Source: a virus
Length of the DNA stretch: 36,383 nucleotides
Virus record (IMG/VR): IMGVR_UViG_3300025137_000006
Location: 1 to 36,383 of that record
Strand: one strand, 5' to 3'
Part shown: positions 1-8,350 of the stretch, one piece after another
Position numbering within the stretch: the first letter of the stretch is position 1
Layout: each line of letters starts with the position of its first letter
The notes under the pieces: generated by a model
Databases searched by the model: none
What the model was told of the DNA's origin: nothing
Seen by the model: the letters and a program-made list of their open reading frames with translations, nothing else
Position numbers and translations under genes: made by a program

Positions 1-870
1 CGTGATGCTGGAGTAGTTTATTTGCATTCTGATGAAAACCCATTTGGGGGATATGACCGAATAAAGAAAGATTTGCAACAATCCACTGATGAGCAAATTC
101 TTTGTCGTGCTTATGGTTATCCTGTAAGAAGTATGACATCGCTACTTCCGAAGTTTAGCACTTCTGTAAATGTATTGTCGGACGAACCAAATCAATACGG
201 AATGAAGTTTCCAGATATTTCCGATACCGAAAAGTTTACAACCTATCAAATAGTTGACCCAGCAGGAAATAGAAATTTTACATCAATTTGGGGAGCCGTA
301 AGCAGGGATGGTGAAGTATACATTAAAAAAGAGTTCCCAGATCTTAATACCTACGGCGAATGGGCTATTTTTGGTGATCCTAGATGGCGTTTTGGACCCG
401 CTTCTAAAAAAATTGGGTATGATATTGCTGGATATGCTGATTTATTTAAAGAAATAGAACAGGAAGAAGGATTAAAAGTTTTTGAAAGAATAGGGGATTC
501 TAGGTATTTTGCTAGAGAAAATGAAAACAATGAGGATTTGTTTTTATCTTTTTCTGATTGCGGAATGGATTTTGTTCCTTCTAGCGGCAAACAAGAACGA
601 GAGGGCATTATTAAACTGGACGAGTGGTTTGATTACAACGAAAACTCTAAAATTGACTTAGCTAATATGCCCCGATGCTATGTTCACAAGGATTGCGGAA
701 ATTTAATTGAATCCATAGTGCATTATAACGCAAATGGTAAGCTAGATGAGTGCTTAAAGGATTTTTTTGATGTATTAAGATATTTTAGAATGGCTAACGA
801 TGGTCGGGGACCCGATTTCGTAAATGCTCAATCACTACAAATTACAAGAAAAAATACAGGAGGTTATTAA
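1..870 (+). CDS. terL: Terminase large subunit, C-terminal half (continues from 35499-36383)
   Basis: This is the second part of the DNA-packaging motor. Base 1 is in frame with the open reading frame entering from 36284, so no start codon belongs here; a TTG at 22 is internal. Joined across the circle the protein is 551 residues. This part carries the C-terminal nuclease region. A D-P-A-G-N-R-N stretch (bases 256-276) supplies the first acidic residue typical of the RNase H-like nuclease. It is followed by a Y-I-x-K-E-F-P-D strand and a G-E-W-A segment, which I know from terminases of marine podoviruses. The stop TAA (868-870) overlaps the ATG of the next gene by one base, indicating translational coupling. 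The assignment is firm because the ATPase motifs are in the joined half. Confidence 0.93.
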   Translation, partial: RDAGVVYLHSDENPFGGYDRIKKDLQQSTDEQILCRAYGYPVRSMTSLLPKFSTSVNVLSDEPNQYGMKFPDISDTEKFTTYQIVDPAGNRNFTSIWGAVSRDGEVYIKKEFPDLNTYGEWAIFGDPRWRFGPASKKIGYDIAGYADLFKEIEQEEGLKVFERIGDSRYFARENENNEDLFLSFSDCGMDFVPSSGKQEREGIIKLDEWFDYNENSKIDLANMPRCYVHKDCGNLIESIVHYNANGKLDECLKDFFDVLRYFRMANDGRGPDFVNAQSLQITRKNTGGY

Positions 871-1241
871 TGGCAAAGAAAAAATTAAAACAAATCGCAG
901 AGGAATTTGAAATTTCTTTTGAAACAGCACAAGACATTGCATTTAAACATTTGGAAGAAGAAATGATTACTGGTCGTGGAAAAAATACGTGGATTAGTGA
1001 AGACGGTCAAAAAGTTTTTGACTCAATGACACCCGTTCCAGTAATTTACCGAGGTCGGGTATTACGACTAATGCCTAATCCCAATTATGTATTAGCAAAA
1101 GTTCCAGAGTTAGTTTCTACTGCTGTAGTTAAAGCAAAATTAAATATTGCTAAAAATTTAGTTGGAAAATATATCTACATACAGGCTGAAAACATAGACA
1201 ATGAAACAAAATATCACCATGTAATTCCTTCTAAGCGATGA
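870..1241 (+). CDS. Small basic protein with HTH-like N-terminus, unknown function
   Basis: A 123-residue protein of unknown function between terL and portal. Its ATG overlaps the terL stop by one base, and AGGAGG lies just upstream inside terL. Residues 1-35 (L-K-Q-I-A-E-E-F-E-I-S-F-E-T-A-Q) read like a helix-turn-helix. The remainder has short beta-type segments and several lysines, including K-A-K-L-N-I-A-K-N-L-V-G-K. The position is compatible with a packaging or head-completion accessory role, but I recognise no family. Its TGA stop overlaps the ATG of a 27-residue micro-ORF. Confidence 0.8.
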   Translation: MAKKKLKQIAEEFEISFETAQDIAFKHLEEEMITGRGKNTWISEDGQKVFDSMTPVPVIYRGRVLRLMPNPNYVLAKVPELVSTAVVKAKLNIAKNLVGKYIYIQAENIDNETKYHHVIPSKR

Positions 1242-1321
1242 GCAATTTAATTGATTTTTTTAAATATAGTTTTGAAAGCGTTGATTCGCTTTTAGATGTG
1301 TTGCTTTACGTGTTAAAATAA
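1238..1321 (+). CDS. 27-residue micro-ORF coupled to the upstream gene
   Basis: An ATG at 1238 overlaps the previous stop in an ATGA arrangement and opens a 27-codon frame ending in TAA, 10 bases before the portal start. It exactly fills the gap between the two genes. The predicted peptide starts M-S-N-L-I-D-F-F-K-Y and alternates hydrophobic (L, I, F, V) and acidic residues, so it could be an amphipathic helix. It is too short to assign. Support comes from the coupled start and the snug fit, not from homology. Confidence 0.45.
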   Translation: MSNLIDFFKYSFESVDSLLDVLLYVLK

Positions 1322-1331
1322 GATCCCAAAT

Positions 1332-3425
1332 ATGGATAATAAAATTATTTCAGAAGAGCTGACTTATGTTAGCAAAACTCCCAATGTAACGGTTTTAAGA
1401 AACGCTTACGATAGAACTAGAACGGAATTATCGTCTTTTTTTGATCTTTGCCGTTCTTCTTACGACGACAGACGCAACTTTTGGGCAGGTAAAAGTGCAG
1501 ACCTTCGGAAGCACGGAGCAGATGCTTTTCCCTGGGAGGGAGCATCTGACATGGAAAGCCATGTTATTGATGAACGAATAAGCAGATTAGTGGCTATTTT
1601 TGTATCGTCATTATCACGAGCTAATATTCGTGCTTTTCCAGTTTCTAGTGAAGACATGGGCACAGCTAAAACTGTTTCTAATTTCTTAAAATGGATGGTG
1701 TCTTCTGGATATATTCCGCGTTTTAAAAAAGAAATGGAACTAGGTGCAAATTATTTGCTAGAACGTGGAGTACTTATTACTCACGTTGGATGGCATCGTG
1801 AAGATCGCCGAATTATTCAAAATTTAAACATAGAGCAAATTGCTGGATATTCGCAAGAAGCTATGGATATGTTTATGTCTGGATATGCAGATGAAGAAGT
1901 AGAGCAAACTTTATTGCTTGCGTTTGATGGATTGACAGAAAAAAGGGCTAAAAAAGCCGTTAAAGAATTAAAAGATAAAGGAACAACTGAACTTCCAGTA
2001 ATTCGTCGGCAAGTGAACGCTCCTTCGGTTAAGACTCTTTCCCCTGATGGTGATTTCTTTTTTCCTTCATATGTAACAGATCCACAAAGAGCACCTTTTT
2101 GTTTTTGGAGAACTTATTACACTGCACAGGAATTGCAAAACAAAGTTGTTACTGACGGATGGAACGAAGATTTTGTAGATTACGTTATTGAGCATTTTCG
2201 CGGAGTAAACTCAAACAGTATTGAACGAAACGAAATTGGCTCACAAATTTCCCAGTCCAGTTTTACTAATGCTGTTTATCAAGCCGAAGAACTAATTGAA
2301 ATTGTTCATGGCTACCAGCGTCTTATTGACGAAGAAGATAATTCAGAGGGAATTTATGAAACTATTTTCCACAGAGAATTGTCTAGTGATACAGAAGTCC
2401 AGCCATATGCTAGTTTTGAATTGCTAAATGGATACGAAGATTATCCAGTAGTAGTTACAAAGCTATCAGAAGACAGCAAGCGTCTTTATGATACAAACAC
2501 AATGCCTTCTTTGCTTCGCGGAATTCAAAATCAAGTTAAAATAGAACGAGATTCTCGCATTGATAGAAATAGTTGGGCAACTTTGCCGCCCTTAATGCAC
2601 CCAAAGGGGCAAGCTCCACTGGAATACGGTCCAGGTCGTTTTATTCCTTATCGCCGAAAGGGTGATATTGAATTTGCCCCATCTCCGCCTTCGCCAGTTG
2701 GTTCTGTTGAAATAGAAGGAACACTAGAAGCCCAAGCTGATCGCCTCGTAGGGCTAGATGATTCTCCACTCTCACAAACTAAAAGACAATTTTTTGTTGA
2801 TAAATTTTTAAATCACGCATCAGAAGTTCTTAAACTTGCTTATAAATGTTTTCAAAGATTTGGTCCCGATGAAGTGTTTTTTAAAGTAACTGGTGCAGAC
2901 CCTCAAACAATTAAAAAAGACGAAGCTGTTGATGATTACGATGTAATTGTAAGTTACGACGTTCTTAACACTGATCCAGAAACCCAAGAAAAAAAGTTAC
3001 AACAATTTTTAGCTTTGACTCAAATGGATCGTAATGGACGTTTAAGCATGGATCGTCTTCTTGAATTGTCAGCAAATGCTATTGATCCAGTTCTTGCAGA
3101 TGGCATGATTTTGCCACAAGAAGAAGCACAAGAAGATATTCGCTCTGAAATTACTGATGATTTGGCTAAGCTCTACGCTGGCATTGAGGTTCCCGCACGA
3201 CCCAATGGTGCTCAATTTGCACTTCAAGCAATTCAACAATATTTGCAACAGCCCGACATTACTCAACGAATACAAAGTGATGAAGCATTTCAAGCTCGCA
3301 TTGAAAAATATGCACAACAGTATAATTTCCAAATGCAACAAACTCAAAATGCCGAAATTGGCAAAATTGGAACTGCTCCATCTTCAATGGGTCAAGTAAG
3401 CACTCAAACAATGAACCAACAATAA
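1332..3425 (+). CDS. Portal (head-tail connector) protein
   Basis: A 697-residue protein directly after terL, of the size usual for large podovirus portals. The dodecameric portal forms the DNA channel at the unique capsid vertex and docks the terminase. The N-terminus has the R-R-N-F-W pattern (residues 48-51) and the F-P-W-E-G-A-S-D-M-E block (66-75), which in my experience marks portal proteins of this group. The last ~100 residues are rich in Gln (Q-Q-Y-L-Q-Q), a likely helical barrel or tail. Position (terL, portal, scaffold, capsid) and length agree. The named family is from memory of such proteins, not from a search. Confidence 0.88.
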   Translation: MDNKIISEELTYVSKTPNVTVLRNAYDRTRTELSSFFDLCRSSYDDRRNFWAGKSADLRKHGADAFPWEGASDMESHVIDERISRLVAIFVSSLSRANIRAFPVSSEDMGTAKTVSNFLKWMVSSGYIPRFKKEMELGANYLLERGVLITHVGWHREDRRIIQNLNIEQIAGYSQEAMDMFMSGYADEEVEQTLLLAFDGLTEKRAKKAVKELKDKGTTELPVIRRQVNAPSVKTLSPDGDFFFPSYVTDPQRAPFCFWRTYYTAQELQNKVVTDGWNEDFVDYVIEHFRGVNSNSIERNEIGSQISQSSFTNAVYQAEELIEIVHGYQRLIDEEDNSEGIYETIFHRELSSDTEVQPYASFELLNGYEDYPVVVTKLSEDSKRLYDTNTMPSLLRGIQNQVKIERDSRIDRNSWATLPPLMHPKGQAPLEYGPGRFIPYRRKGDIEFAPSPPSPVGSVEIEGTLEAQADRLVGLDDSPLSQTKRQFFVDKFLNHASEVLKLAYKCFQRFGPDEVFFKVTGADPQTIKKDEAVDDYDVIVSYDVLNTDPETQEKKLQQFLALTQMDRNGRLSMDRLLELSANAIDPVLADGMILPQEEAQEDIRSEITDDLAKLYAGIEVPARPNGAQFALQAIQQYLQQPDITQRIQSDEAFQARIEKYAQQYNFQMQQTQNAEIGKIGTAPSSMGQVSTQTMNQQ

Positions 3426-3426
3426 A

Positions 3427-3975
3427 ATGCCAGACAATATTACTAGAACTGATTACGCAAGAAGGCGTGAAGGAGAAATGACCGAAAAGGAAACTAATGA
3501 TTCAAATGAAGGTTCGTCCGAATCTCCACTTGAGCGATTTAAGGCTATTATTCGTGAGGCAGAAGGACTAAAGCTGGAGGCTTACCAGCCAGATTCTACG
3601 GAGCCATTTTGGACTATTGGTTACGGTCGCCACAAAGAGGGCATAGAGGAAGGTGATACAATTACAGAAGAAGAAGCCGAAGAAATGCTTGAGGAAGATG
3701 TCAGTGTTCGCATTGAGTCCTTAGAGGAAATGCTTCCTGAGTTTGATACTTATCCCGAATCACTTCAAGATGCCTTGTTTAGTGAACATTTCCGTGGTTC
3801 CATAGCAGACAGCCCAAAAACAGTTAAATTAATAAATGAGGGCAATTTTGATGGTGCGGCTACAGAGTATTTAATTAACACTGAATATAACGAAGCAGAC
3901 GAAAAGGGTATTCCAGGCATTCGTCCCCGCATGGAAAAATTAGCTGAAGAACTAGGTAAATTAAGTGCTAAATAA
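3427..3975 (+). CDS. T4-type lysozyme (GH24 endolysin-like muramidase)
   Basis: A 182-residue peptidoglycan hydrolase. The GH24 catalytic triad is visible: E46 (A-E-G-L), D56 (A-Y-Q-P-D) and T63 in W-T-I-G-Y-G-R-H, with spacing close to E11/D20/T26 of T4 lysozyme. The domain runs from about residue 34 to the end and matches the T4 enzyme in length. The first ~33 residues are acidic and unrelated. There is no signal peptide, so release would need a holin (candidates at 8351-8913). Alternatively, since it sits between portal and scaffold genes, it may be a virion-associated lysozyme for entry. The start at 3427 lies one base after the portal stop. An in-frame ATG at 3478 has AAGGAG only 2 bases upstream, so a shorter form is possible. 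Confidence 0.88.
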   Translation: MPDNITRTDYARRREGEMTEKETNDSNEGSSESPLERFKAIIREAEGLKLEAYQPDSTEPFWTIGYGRHKEGIEEGDTITEEEAEEMLEEDVSVRIESLEEMLPEFDTYPESLQDALFSEHFRGSIADSPKTVKLINEGNFDGAATEYLINTEYNEADEKGIPGIRPRMEKLAEELGKLSAK

Positions 3976-4196
3976 TGCCAAAAGATAATATTGACAGGGA
4001 TATAGACACCCTAAAAACCCACGATACATTTATTCGTTTTTTGTATTTTGTTGAAACACTTCGTGATGAGTGCATTTCCGATCTTCACGAGTCATCAACT
4101 GAAAAAATACAACAAATTTCTGGTCGTATTTTATCTTACGACCAAATTCTGGAAATGACAGAATTTAAAGATTTAAAACACTTGATTGAGCAATAG
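3975..4196 (+). CDS. Small acidic helical protein, unknown
   Basis: A 73-residue protein whose ATG overlaps the lysozyme stop by one base (TAATG). The sequence is mostly helical and charged (T-H-D-T-F-I-R-F-L-Y-F-V-E-T-L-R near residue 15). It has no signal peptide, membrane segment or recognised motif. Its place just before the scaffold suggests a virion-assembly accessory role, which is inference only. Confidence 0.7.
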   Translation: MPKDNIDRDIDTLKTHDTFIRFLYFVETLRDECISDLHESSTEKIQQISGRILSYDQILEMTEFKDLKHLIEQ

Positions 4197-4247
4197 CTTG
4201 TCAAGTGTGATAAGATATAACAATCGCCATCGCTCGGCGTTAAGGAG
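4182..4247 (+). promoter_or_regulatory. Candidate promoter plus strong ribosome-binding site before scaffold and capsid
   Basis: The 60-base gap before the scaffold gene contains TTGAGC (4186-4191), TTGTCA (4198-4203), TAAGAT (4211-4216) and TATAAC (4216-4221). TTGAGC to TAAGAT has a 19-base spacer, weak for sigma-70, so the promoter call is tentative. TAAGGAG at 4241-4247, 9 bases before the ATG at 4257, is one of the best Shine-Dalgarno sites in the window and fits the high expression needed for scaffold and capsid. Confidence 0.35.
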
Positions 4248-4256
4248 TGGAAACAT

Positions 4257-5339
4257 ATGCAAGATGAAATAATAACGGAGAACGCTGATTCCGTTGAAAC
4301 AACAGCGATTACAGAAGAAGTAGTACCAGTCCCCGAAACAACTTCGGAGGTTGCATCTAATTCTTCAAATATGTCAGCGGAGGACTTTATTAGTTCACGC
4401 TTAGGTGGTCAAAAACCACCCACAGATGAAGTTAAAGAGGAATCTGAAGTAGCGGAGCAAGCAGTATCCAAAGCTGAAGATAAATCTGAAACTAATGTTC
4501 TTTCACAGGTTAATTTAGATGATATGTCGGAGGCTGACCTTCGCGAACTTTCTGATAAGCTAGGTTCCAGAGCCGTAAAACGTTTTGGCGAACTTACTGC
4601 TCGTCGTAAGCAAGCGGAAGAAAAAATCCAAAAACTGGAATCACAGCTTCAACAAAAAGCTAAAAGACCAGTGTCAATGTCCGATATTGAACAAAATCCG
4701 TACAAGGATTTAAAAGACGCAAAGTCCATAAAAAATAAAGTCCAAGAAGTTAAGGGCGTAATTGATTGGGCTGAAAATGTTCTTTTTGAATCTGACGACT
4801 TCAAAGCTAATGATAATGTTGCTGAAATGGATGGAAAATCCGTTACAAAAAAAGAAGTACGAAACATTTTAAAAAATGCTCGTAAAGCTCAAAAGCAACA
4901 CATTCCACAACAAGTCCAAAATTTGCGTAATCAAGCCCAAGGGCAACAAATGCAAAAAGGATTTGGGGATAAGATTAGACAAGAAATACCTTGGTCGGGT
5001 GATAACAACAATGACACAAACAAGCGTTATAAAGCAATGCTCACGGACAAACGTCTAGCTGACGCATTAAAAAACGCTGACCCAACACTAAAAGCACAAA
5101 TGCCATATCTTTTGGCTCATGCGGCAAATAGTATTTTCGGGGAAAGAAAGTTAGTTGATCAAGCTGTTAAACCATCTAAATCTATTAATCCGCCTAAAAG
5201 CGTAAGTAATACAGCGGTTAAAAGTGAAAAACCTATCAATCGGAGAAACAAAAACATCCAGACATCTCAAAATTCGTTTCGTTCTACTGGAGCGGCGAAT
5301 GATTTCATCAAATTAAGAACTGCACAACTAAGTCGTTAA
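4257..5339 (+). CDS. Head scaffolding protein
   Basis: A 360-residue protein immediately upstream of the major capsid gene, the usual scaffold position. The first ~80 residues are very acidic and low in complexity (many E, V, T, S). A charged helical section follows (A-R-R-K-Q-A-E-E-K-I-Q-K-L-E near residue 120), then a Gln-rich middle (near 215-235), and a basic C-terminus with K, R and N. A basic C-terminal segment is how known scaffolds contact the coat protein. No catalytic motif is present. The assignment rests on position and composition, not on sequence identity. Confidence 0.82.
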   Translation: MQDEIITENADSVETTAITEEVVPVPETTSEVASNSSNMSAEDFISSRLGGQKPPTDEVKEESEVAEQAVSKAEDKSETNVLSQVNLDDMSEADLRELSDKLGSRAVKRFGELTARRKQAEEKIQKLESQLQQKAKRPVSMSDIEQNPYKDLKDAKSIKNKVQEVKGVIDWAENVLFESDDFKANDNVAEMDGKSVTKKEVRNILKNARKAQKQHIPQQVQNLRNQAQGQQMQKGFGDKIRQEIPWSGDNNNDTNKRYKAMLTDKRLADALKNADPTLKAQMPYLLAHAANSIFGERKLVDQAVKPSKSINPPKSVSNTAVKSEKPINRRNKNIQTSQNSFRSTGAANDFIKLRTAQLSR

Positions 5340-5363
5340 TCCAATAATAGAAAGTATAATACT

Positions 5364-6383
5364 ATGGCGTTTTCAAACACCTATGATACAACAAACAACG
5401 GATCGGCTGTTTCCAATCGCGAGGACTTGACTGATGTCTTGACTATCCTTGCTCCTGAAGAAACTCCGATTCTTTCTGGTGCCTCTAAAAAGAAGGCATC
5501 CGCAACTAACACTGAATGGACTGTTGACAGTCTCGCCTCACCTGTAACTACAGGTATTGACGAGGGTGCTGATGTTCTTGCCTTTACTGACCAGTTTGCT
5601 GGTCGTGCTCGCATGGGTAACTTCACACAGAAGTTCCGTCGCGATTACAAGGTATCAGAACTGCAAGAAGCAGTTGATTCAGTCGGTCCCGCTAAGATTG
5701 CTGAAGCAGAAGCTAAGGCTATTCGTGAACTCAAGCGTGATGTAGAGGCAACTCTATGTTCTGCCAATACAAAACAACAAGCTACCGCTCTTCTTCCTTA
5801 TAAGATGAATGGTCTTGCCGCTTATATTGACAGTGCTCCTGCCGCTGGTGTTGGTGTCCCAACTGGTTTTGAGACACCCGCTTCTAGCATCTACACACAA
5901 GCTGAAGATACTACTACTTCGTTCAACGAGAGTGCGTTCAATGATCTTATTTCCAGCATCTTTGATGTTAATGGAGTAAGCAACGGACTTACACTTGTAG
6001 CTAACACAGGTCTACGCCGCACAATTAGCGATTTCGCTCGTTTGGCGGGTGTAAGCGGTACTGATGCTGATTCAGTTCGCACTGTGAACTACGATGGTGG
6101 TTCTGCCGACATTAAACTGTCAGTTGAACTATACCAAAGCGATCACGGTATCGTTTCTATCGTAAATGGTAACCCTGTCTGTATGCCTAACTTTGGCACC
6201 GCAACAAATAAGGGTGCTGGCTTCCTCGTAAACCCTGAATACTACGGTGTTCACGAGCTGATCCCAATGGGAACTTCTCGTCTGCCTAATCTTGGTGGTG
6301 GTGAGCGTGGTATCGTGGATTGTGCTTTGACCCTCGGTGTTTATCACCCACAGGCTCACGGTCTTATCCAAGGACAAGCTTAA
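5364..6383 (+). CDS. Major capsid protein (HK97-fold, DUF5309/SU10-like)
   Basis: A 339-residue coat protein. N-terminal landmarks are R-E-D-L-T-D-V-L-T-I-L-A-P-E-E-T-P (about 19-35), a P-V-T-T-G-I-D-E-G-A-D strand and the M-G-N-F-T-Q-K-F-R-R-D-Y-K-V-S region (about 84-98). A long helix rich in A/E/K follows (S-V-G-P-A-K-I-A-E-A-E-A-K). I recognise this arrangement from the DUF5309-type capsid proteins of podoviruses. The gene is visibly more G+C-rich and uses preferred codons (CGT, GGT, AAC, GCT) compared with its neighbours, as expected for the most expressed product. A strong terminator follows 8 bases after the stop. Confidence 0.92.
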   Translation: MAFSNTYDTTNNGSAVSNREDLTDVLTILAPEETPILSGASKKKASATNTEWTVDSLASPVTTGIDEGADVLAFTDQFAGRARMGNFTQKFRRDYKVSELQEAVDSVGPAKIAEAEAKAIRELKRDVEATLCSANTKQQATALLPYKMNGLAAYIDSAPAAGVGVPTGFETPASSIYTQAEDTTTSFNESAFNDLISSIFDVNGVSNGLTLVANTGLRRTISDFARLAGVSGTDADSVRTVNYDGGSADIKLSVELYQSDHGIVSIVNGNPVCMPNFGTATNKGAGFLVNPEYYGVHELIPMGTSRLPNLGGGERGIVDCALTLGVYHPQAHGLIQGQA

Positions 6384-6391
6384 ATAATTCT

Positions 6392-6421
6392 GGTTGGGGG
6401 GCGAAAGCCCCCCGCCTTTTT
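6392..6421 (+). terminator. Rho-independent terminator after the capsid gene
   Basis: Seven-base-pair stem of GGGGGGC (6396-6402) and GCCCCCC (6407-6413), closed by a GAAA tetraloop and followed by TTTTT (6417-6421). An outer GG/CC pair (6392-6393 with 6415-6416) can extend the stem. It sits between the capsid stop and the next start, so it probably lowers read-through into the tail genes. Confidence 0.92.
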
Positions 6422-6424
6422 ATT

Positions 6425-6730
6425 ATGGAAATAATTAGCAAACCTCACGAGATCACTCAAGAAGCCATTGATCGTGCTTTTATGGATCAAGTTAAAAATA
6501 GCTTTGCGGAAGAGCGAGCTACGGAAGACTCTCGTCGTGATATTGCCCGAAAGGAAGCAACGGCAGAAAAAGGCAAGACGCATCCAGTTCTTGGTAAATG
6601 CGTAGCAACAATCCCAGCAAGGGATTATTTTAGAATGATTAAAAAATACGGCACTGAGCACGTTCATTCTAAAGAATTTTTAAAATATTACAATAAAACC
6701 TACTCAGATTTGAGTGCAAATAAAATATAG
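6425..6730 (+). CDS. Small head/neck-region protein, unknown
   Basis: A 101-residue charged protein starting at the ATG just 4 bases after the capsid terminator. The frame is open further upstream, but the terminator and the end of the capsid gene make earlier starts implausible. The N-terminal half is helical (I-D-R-A-F-M-D-Q-V-K). The C-terminal half has aromatic residues (D-Y-F-R-M-I-K-K-Y-G and F-L-K-Y-Y-N-K-T-Y). No Shine-Dalgarno is visible, so translation may be weak or leaderless after read-through. Function unknown. Its stop overlaps the next gene's GTG. Confidence 0.72.
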   Translation: MEIISKPHEITQEAIDRAFMDQVKNSFAEERATEDSRRDIARKEATAEKGKTHPVLGKCVATIPARDYFRMIKKYGTEHVHSKEFLKYYNKTYSDLSANKI

Positions 6731-7665
6731 TGCAAACTAGATCATATGAATCTTTATTTAATTTAGTAAAATCTTTGGCAGGAGTAAATGACTTTACCAC
6801 TGAGGAAGATAGCTATATATTAAATTTTACAAACCGCAGGTTTAAACAAGCTTACGATGCGTATCCTTTTTGGGCACGGTATTTAGTGGCTTCCGAACAA
6901 AGAAGTGCTCTTTTTGTTGACGTTACGGGTCACTCGGAATCTGGAGTAAATCAAAAATATGTCTTTGTAGGCAATGATGCACAAGGAGGTGGAGTTTACC
7001 AGGGAGAAACCGATGGTTCATATACACTTAGTAGACAGCCCTACAGTTACACACCTCAAGCCTGGGTTATCGGTAAGGGTAATGTTGTAACAATTATTAA
7101 TGGAGTTGTCATTTTAACGATTGGAAGTTCTGGTCTCTCTTTAAAGGCTCAAGAAAGTCCCGCTCCGCCAACCCCAAATCTTTCTCCTACACCTAACCCT
7201 TGGGAGTGTAGTTACACTAATAATGTAATTGTGACTCTTCTTCCAGAAGCTATTCCTTTTGTTTCAAGGGGAAAAACAAATATAGGAGAGTTTTTGCGTA
7301 TTCATAGGAATAATGCTTTTGATCGTAATTCTACTCTTGAGTACGATTTTTATGTAACTGAAAACGGAGCATCTTTGTTAAATGTTCAAGGTGGATCATC
7401 TAATTTCGTGTATGTAACATATAAAAAAGAAGTTCCATTTATAACAACTACGACAGATCTTATTCCTTTAGAGTTTTTTTATTTTATAGCTCACGCTGTT
7501 TATGCAGATTTTCTTCGTATGGATGGTCAAAATGAAAAAGCCATTGCTGAAGAACAAATTGCTGAACAATACTTGGACGATGAGCTTGGCAAGGCTAGTA
7601 TAATAGCTAACACAAACATCGTTGGCAAAAAAATCTCAACTTATGTCAATAGACAATCCCGATAA
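6730..7665 (+). CDS. Head-to-tail adaptor (T7 gp11 / tail tubular protein A type) with an inserted domain
   Basis: A 311-residue protein starting at a GTG that overlaps the previous stop by one base. Residues 1-60 (S-Y-E-S-L-F-N-L-V-K-S-L and helices to F-W-A-R-Y-L-V-A-S-E) and 250-300 (P-L-E-F-F-Y-F-I-A-H-A-V-Y-A-D-F-L-R, then A-I-A-E-E-Q-I-A-E-Q-Y-L-D-D-E-L) match the helical bundle of podovirus adaptors that bind below the portal. Between them, about residues 65-165, lies an extra Gly/Tyr/Val-rich beta segment ending in a proline linker (P-A-P-P-T-P-N-L-S-P-T-P). The adaptor assignment is by position and pattern; the insert is unidentified. Confidence 0.75.
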   Translation: MQTRSYESLFNLVKSLAGVNDFTTEEDSYILNFTNRRFKQAYDAYPFWARYLVASEQRSALFVDVTGHSESGVNQKYVFVGNDAQGGGVYQGETDGSYTLSRQPYSYTPQAWVIGKGNVVTIINGVVILTIGSSGLSLKAQESPAPPTPNLSPTPNPWECSYTNNVIVTLLPEAIPFVSRGKTNIGEFLRIHRNNAFDRNSTLEYDFYVTENGASLLNVQGGSSNFVYVTYKKEVPFITTTTDLIPLEFFYFIAHAVYADFLRMDGQNEKAIAEEQIAEQYLDDELGKASIIANTNIVGKKISTYVNRQSR

Positions 7666-7668
7666 ATT

Positions 7669-7989
7669 ATGAACACATATGTAGTAAACCGATATAATGT
7701 CCCCACTAAAGGAGCAACTTCACAGTTATTAACTTTTATAGGCAATAGTGGAACTGTAAAACAATTCGCCGCCCATCAAAAAGATACTAAGGTTATTTTT
7801 ATGAGTGTAACTGGAGGCGGAGTTTTTATGACAGTTGATGGAACCAATCCTACGACTAACGAGAATCATAAATTGTATGCGGGAAATAATTATTATTTTA
7901 ATTCTGACCTTATTCGTATTGCTAAATTTAAAGATGACCCTAATAACGCAAATACTGCGTATATTTATGCTTCCGAATTAACTAATTAA
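7669..7989 (+). CDS. Small beta-rich virion-region protein, paralogue A
   Basis: A 106-residue protein in the neck/tail region. It begins M-N-T-Y-V-V-N-R-Y-N, has a central F-M-T-V-D-G-T-N-P-T-T-N-E-N-H-K motif (about 53-68) and ends with an A-K-F segment. The T-x-D-G-x-x-P-T core resembles the Y-T-x-D-G-S-x-P-T signature of small beta-sandwich modules (chitobiase C-terminal type). The next gene has the same plan, so the two are tandem paralogues. Likely a decoration or tail-associated protein (inference). Confidence 0.72.
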   Translation: MNTYVVNRYNVPTKGATSQLLTFIGNSGTVKQFAAHQKDTKVIFMSVTGGGVFMTVDGTNPTTNENHKLYAGNNYYFNSDLIRIAKFKDDPNNANTAYIYASELTN

Positions 7990-7998
7990 TATTATTAT

Positions 7999-8349
7999 AT
8001 GAATTCTTATGATGTTAACAGGAATAATCCTAAGAATGCGGGTGTTGAGTCAAGGCAAAGGAATTTCCCTAAAAATGGAAATAAACTAGTAAAAACATTT
8101 TCTGAGTATTTAGACCCCAGGACAAGAACTTGCTTAATAAGTATAAGCGATACTACGGGAGGACCTCCTGCAATTGAGACAATGTGGTATACTTTTGATG
8201 GAAGCAAGCCAACACCTACAAATGGACACAAAATGACAAGTAGATCTATTTTAGAACTTTCTGCGGGTGCAGTTGAAACAGCAAAGTTTTCTAATCAACC
8301 TGGGATTCAAACATCACTAATTGTATTAAGAATGGATCAATTGGCTTAA
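7999..8349 (+). CDS. Small beta-rich virion-region protein, paralogue B
   Basis: A 116-residue protein, diverged duplicate of the preceding gene. The shared plan is M-N-S-Y-D-V-N-R-N-N at the start, V-K-T-F near residue 32, W-Y-T-F-D-G-S-K-P-T-P-T-N-G-H-K at about 62-77, then A-K-F. The shared Asp-Gly...Pro-Thr...His-Lys core is better conserved than the rest, suggesting a structural or binding loop. No signal peptide. Function unknown; structural role inferred from position. Confidence 0.72.
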   Translation: MNSYDVNRNNPKNAGVESRQRNFPKNGNKLVKTFSEYLDPRTRTCLISISDTTGGPPAIETMWYTFDGSKPTPTNGHKMTSRSILELSAGAVETAKFSNQPGIQTSLIVLRMDQLA

Positions 8350-8350
8350 A

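Noticed and set aside
22-870. Separate 282-residue gene starting at TTG 22
   Set aside because: The frame continues from 36284 across the circular join; it is the C-terminal part of the terminase.
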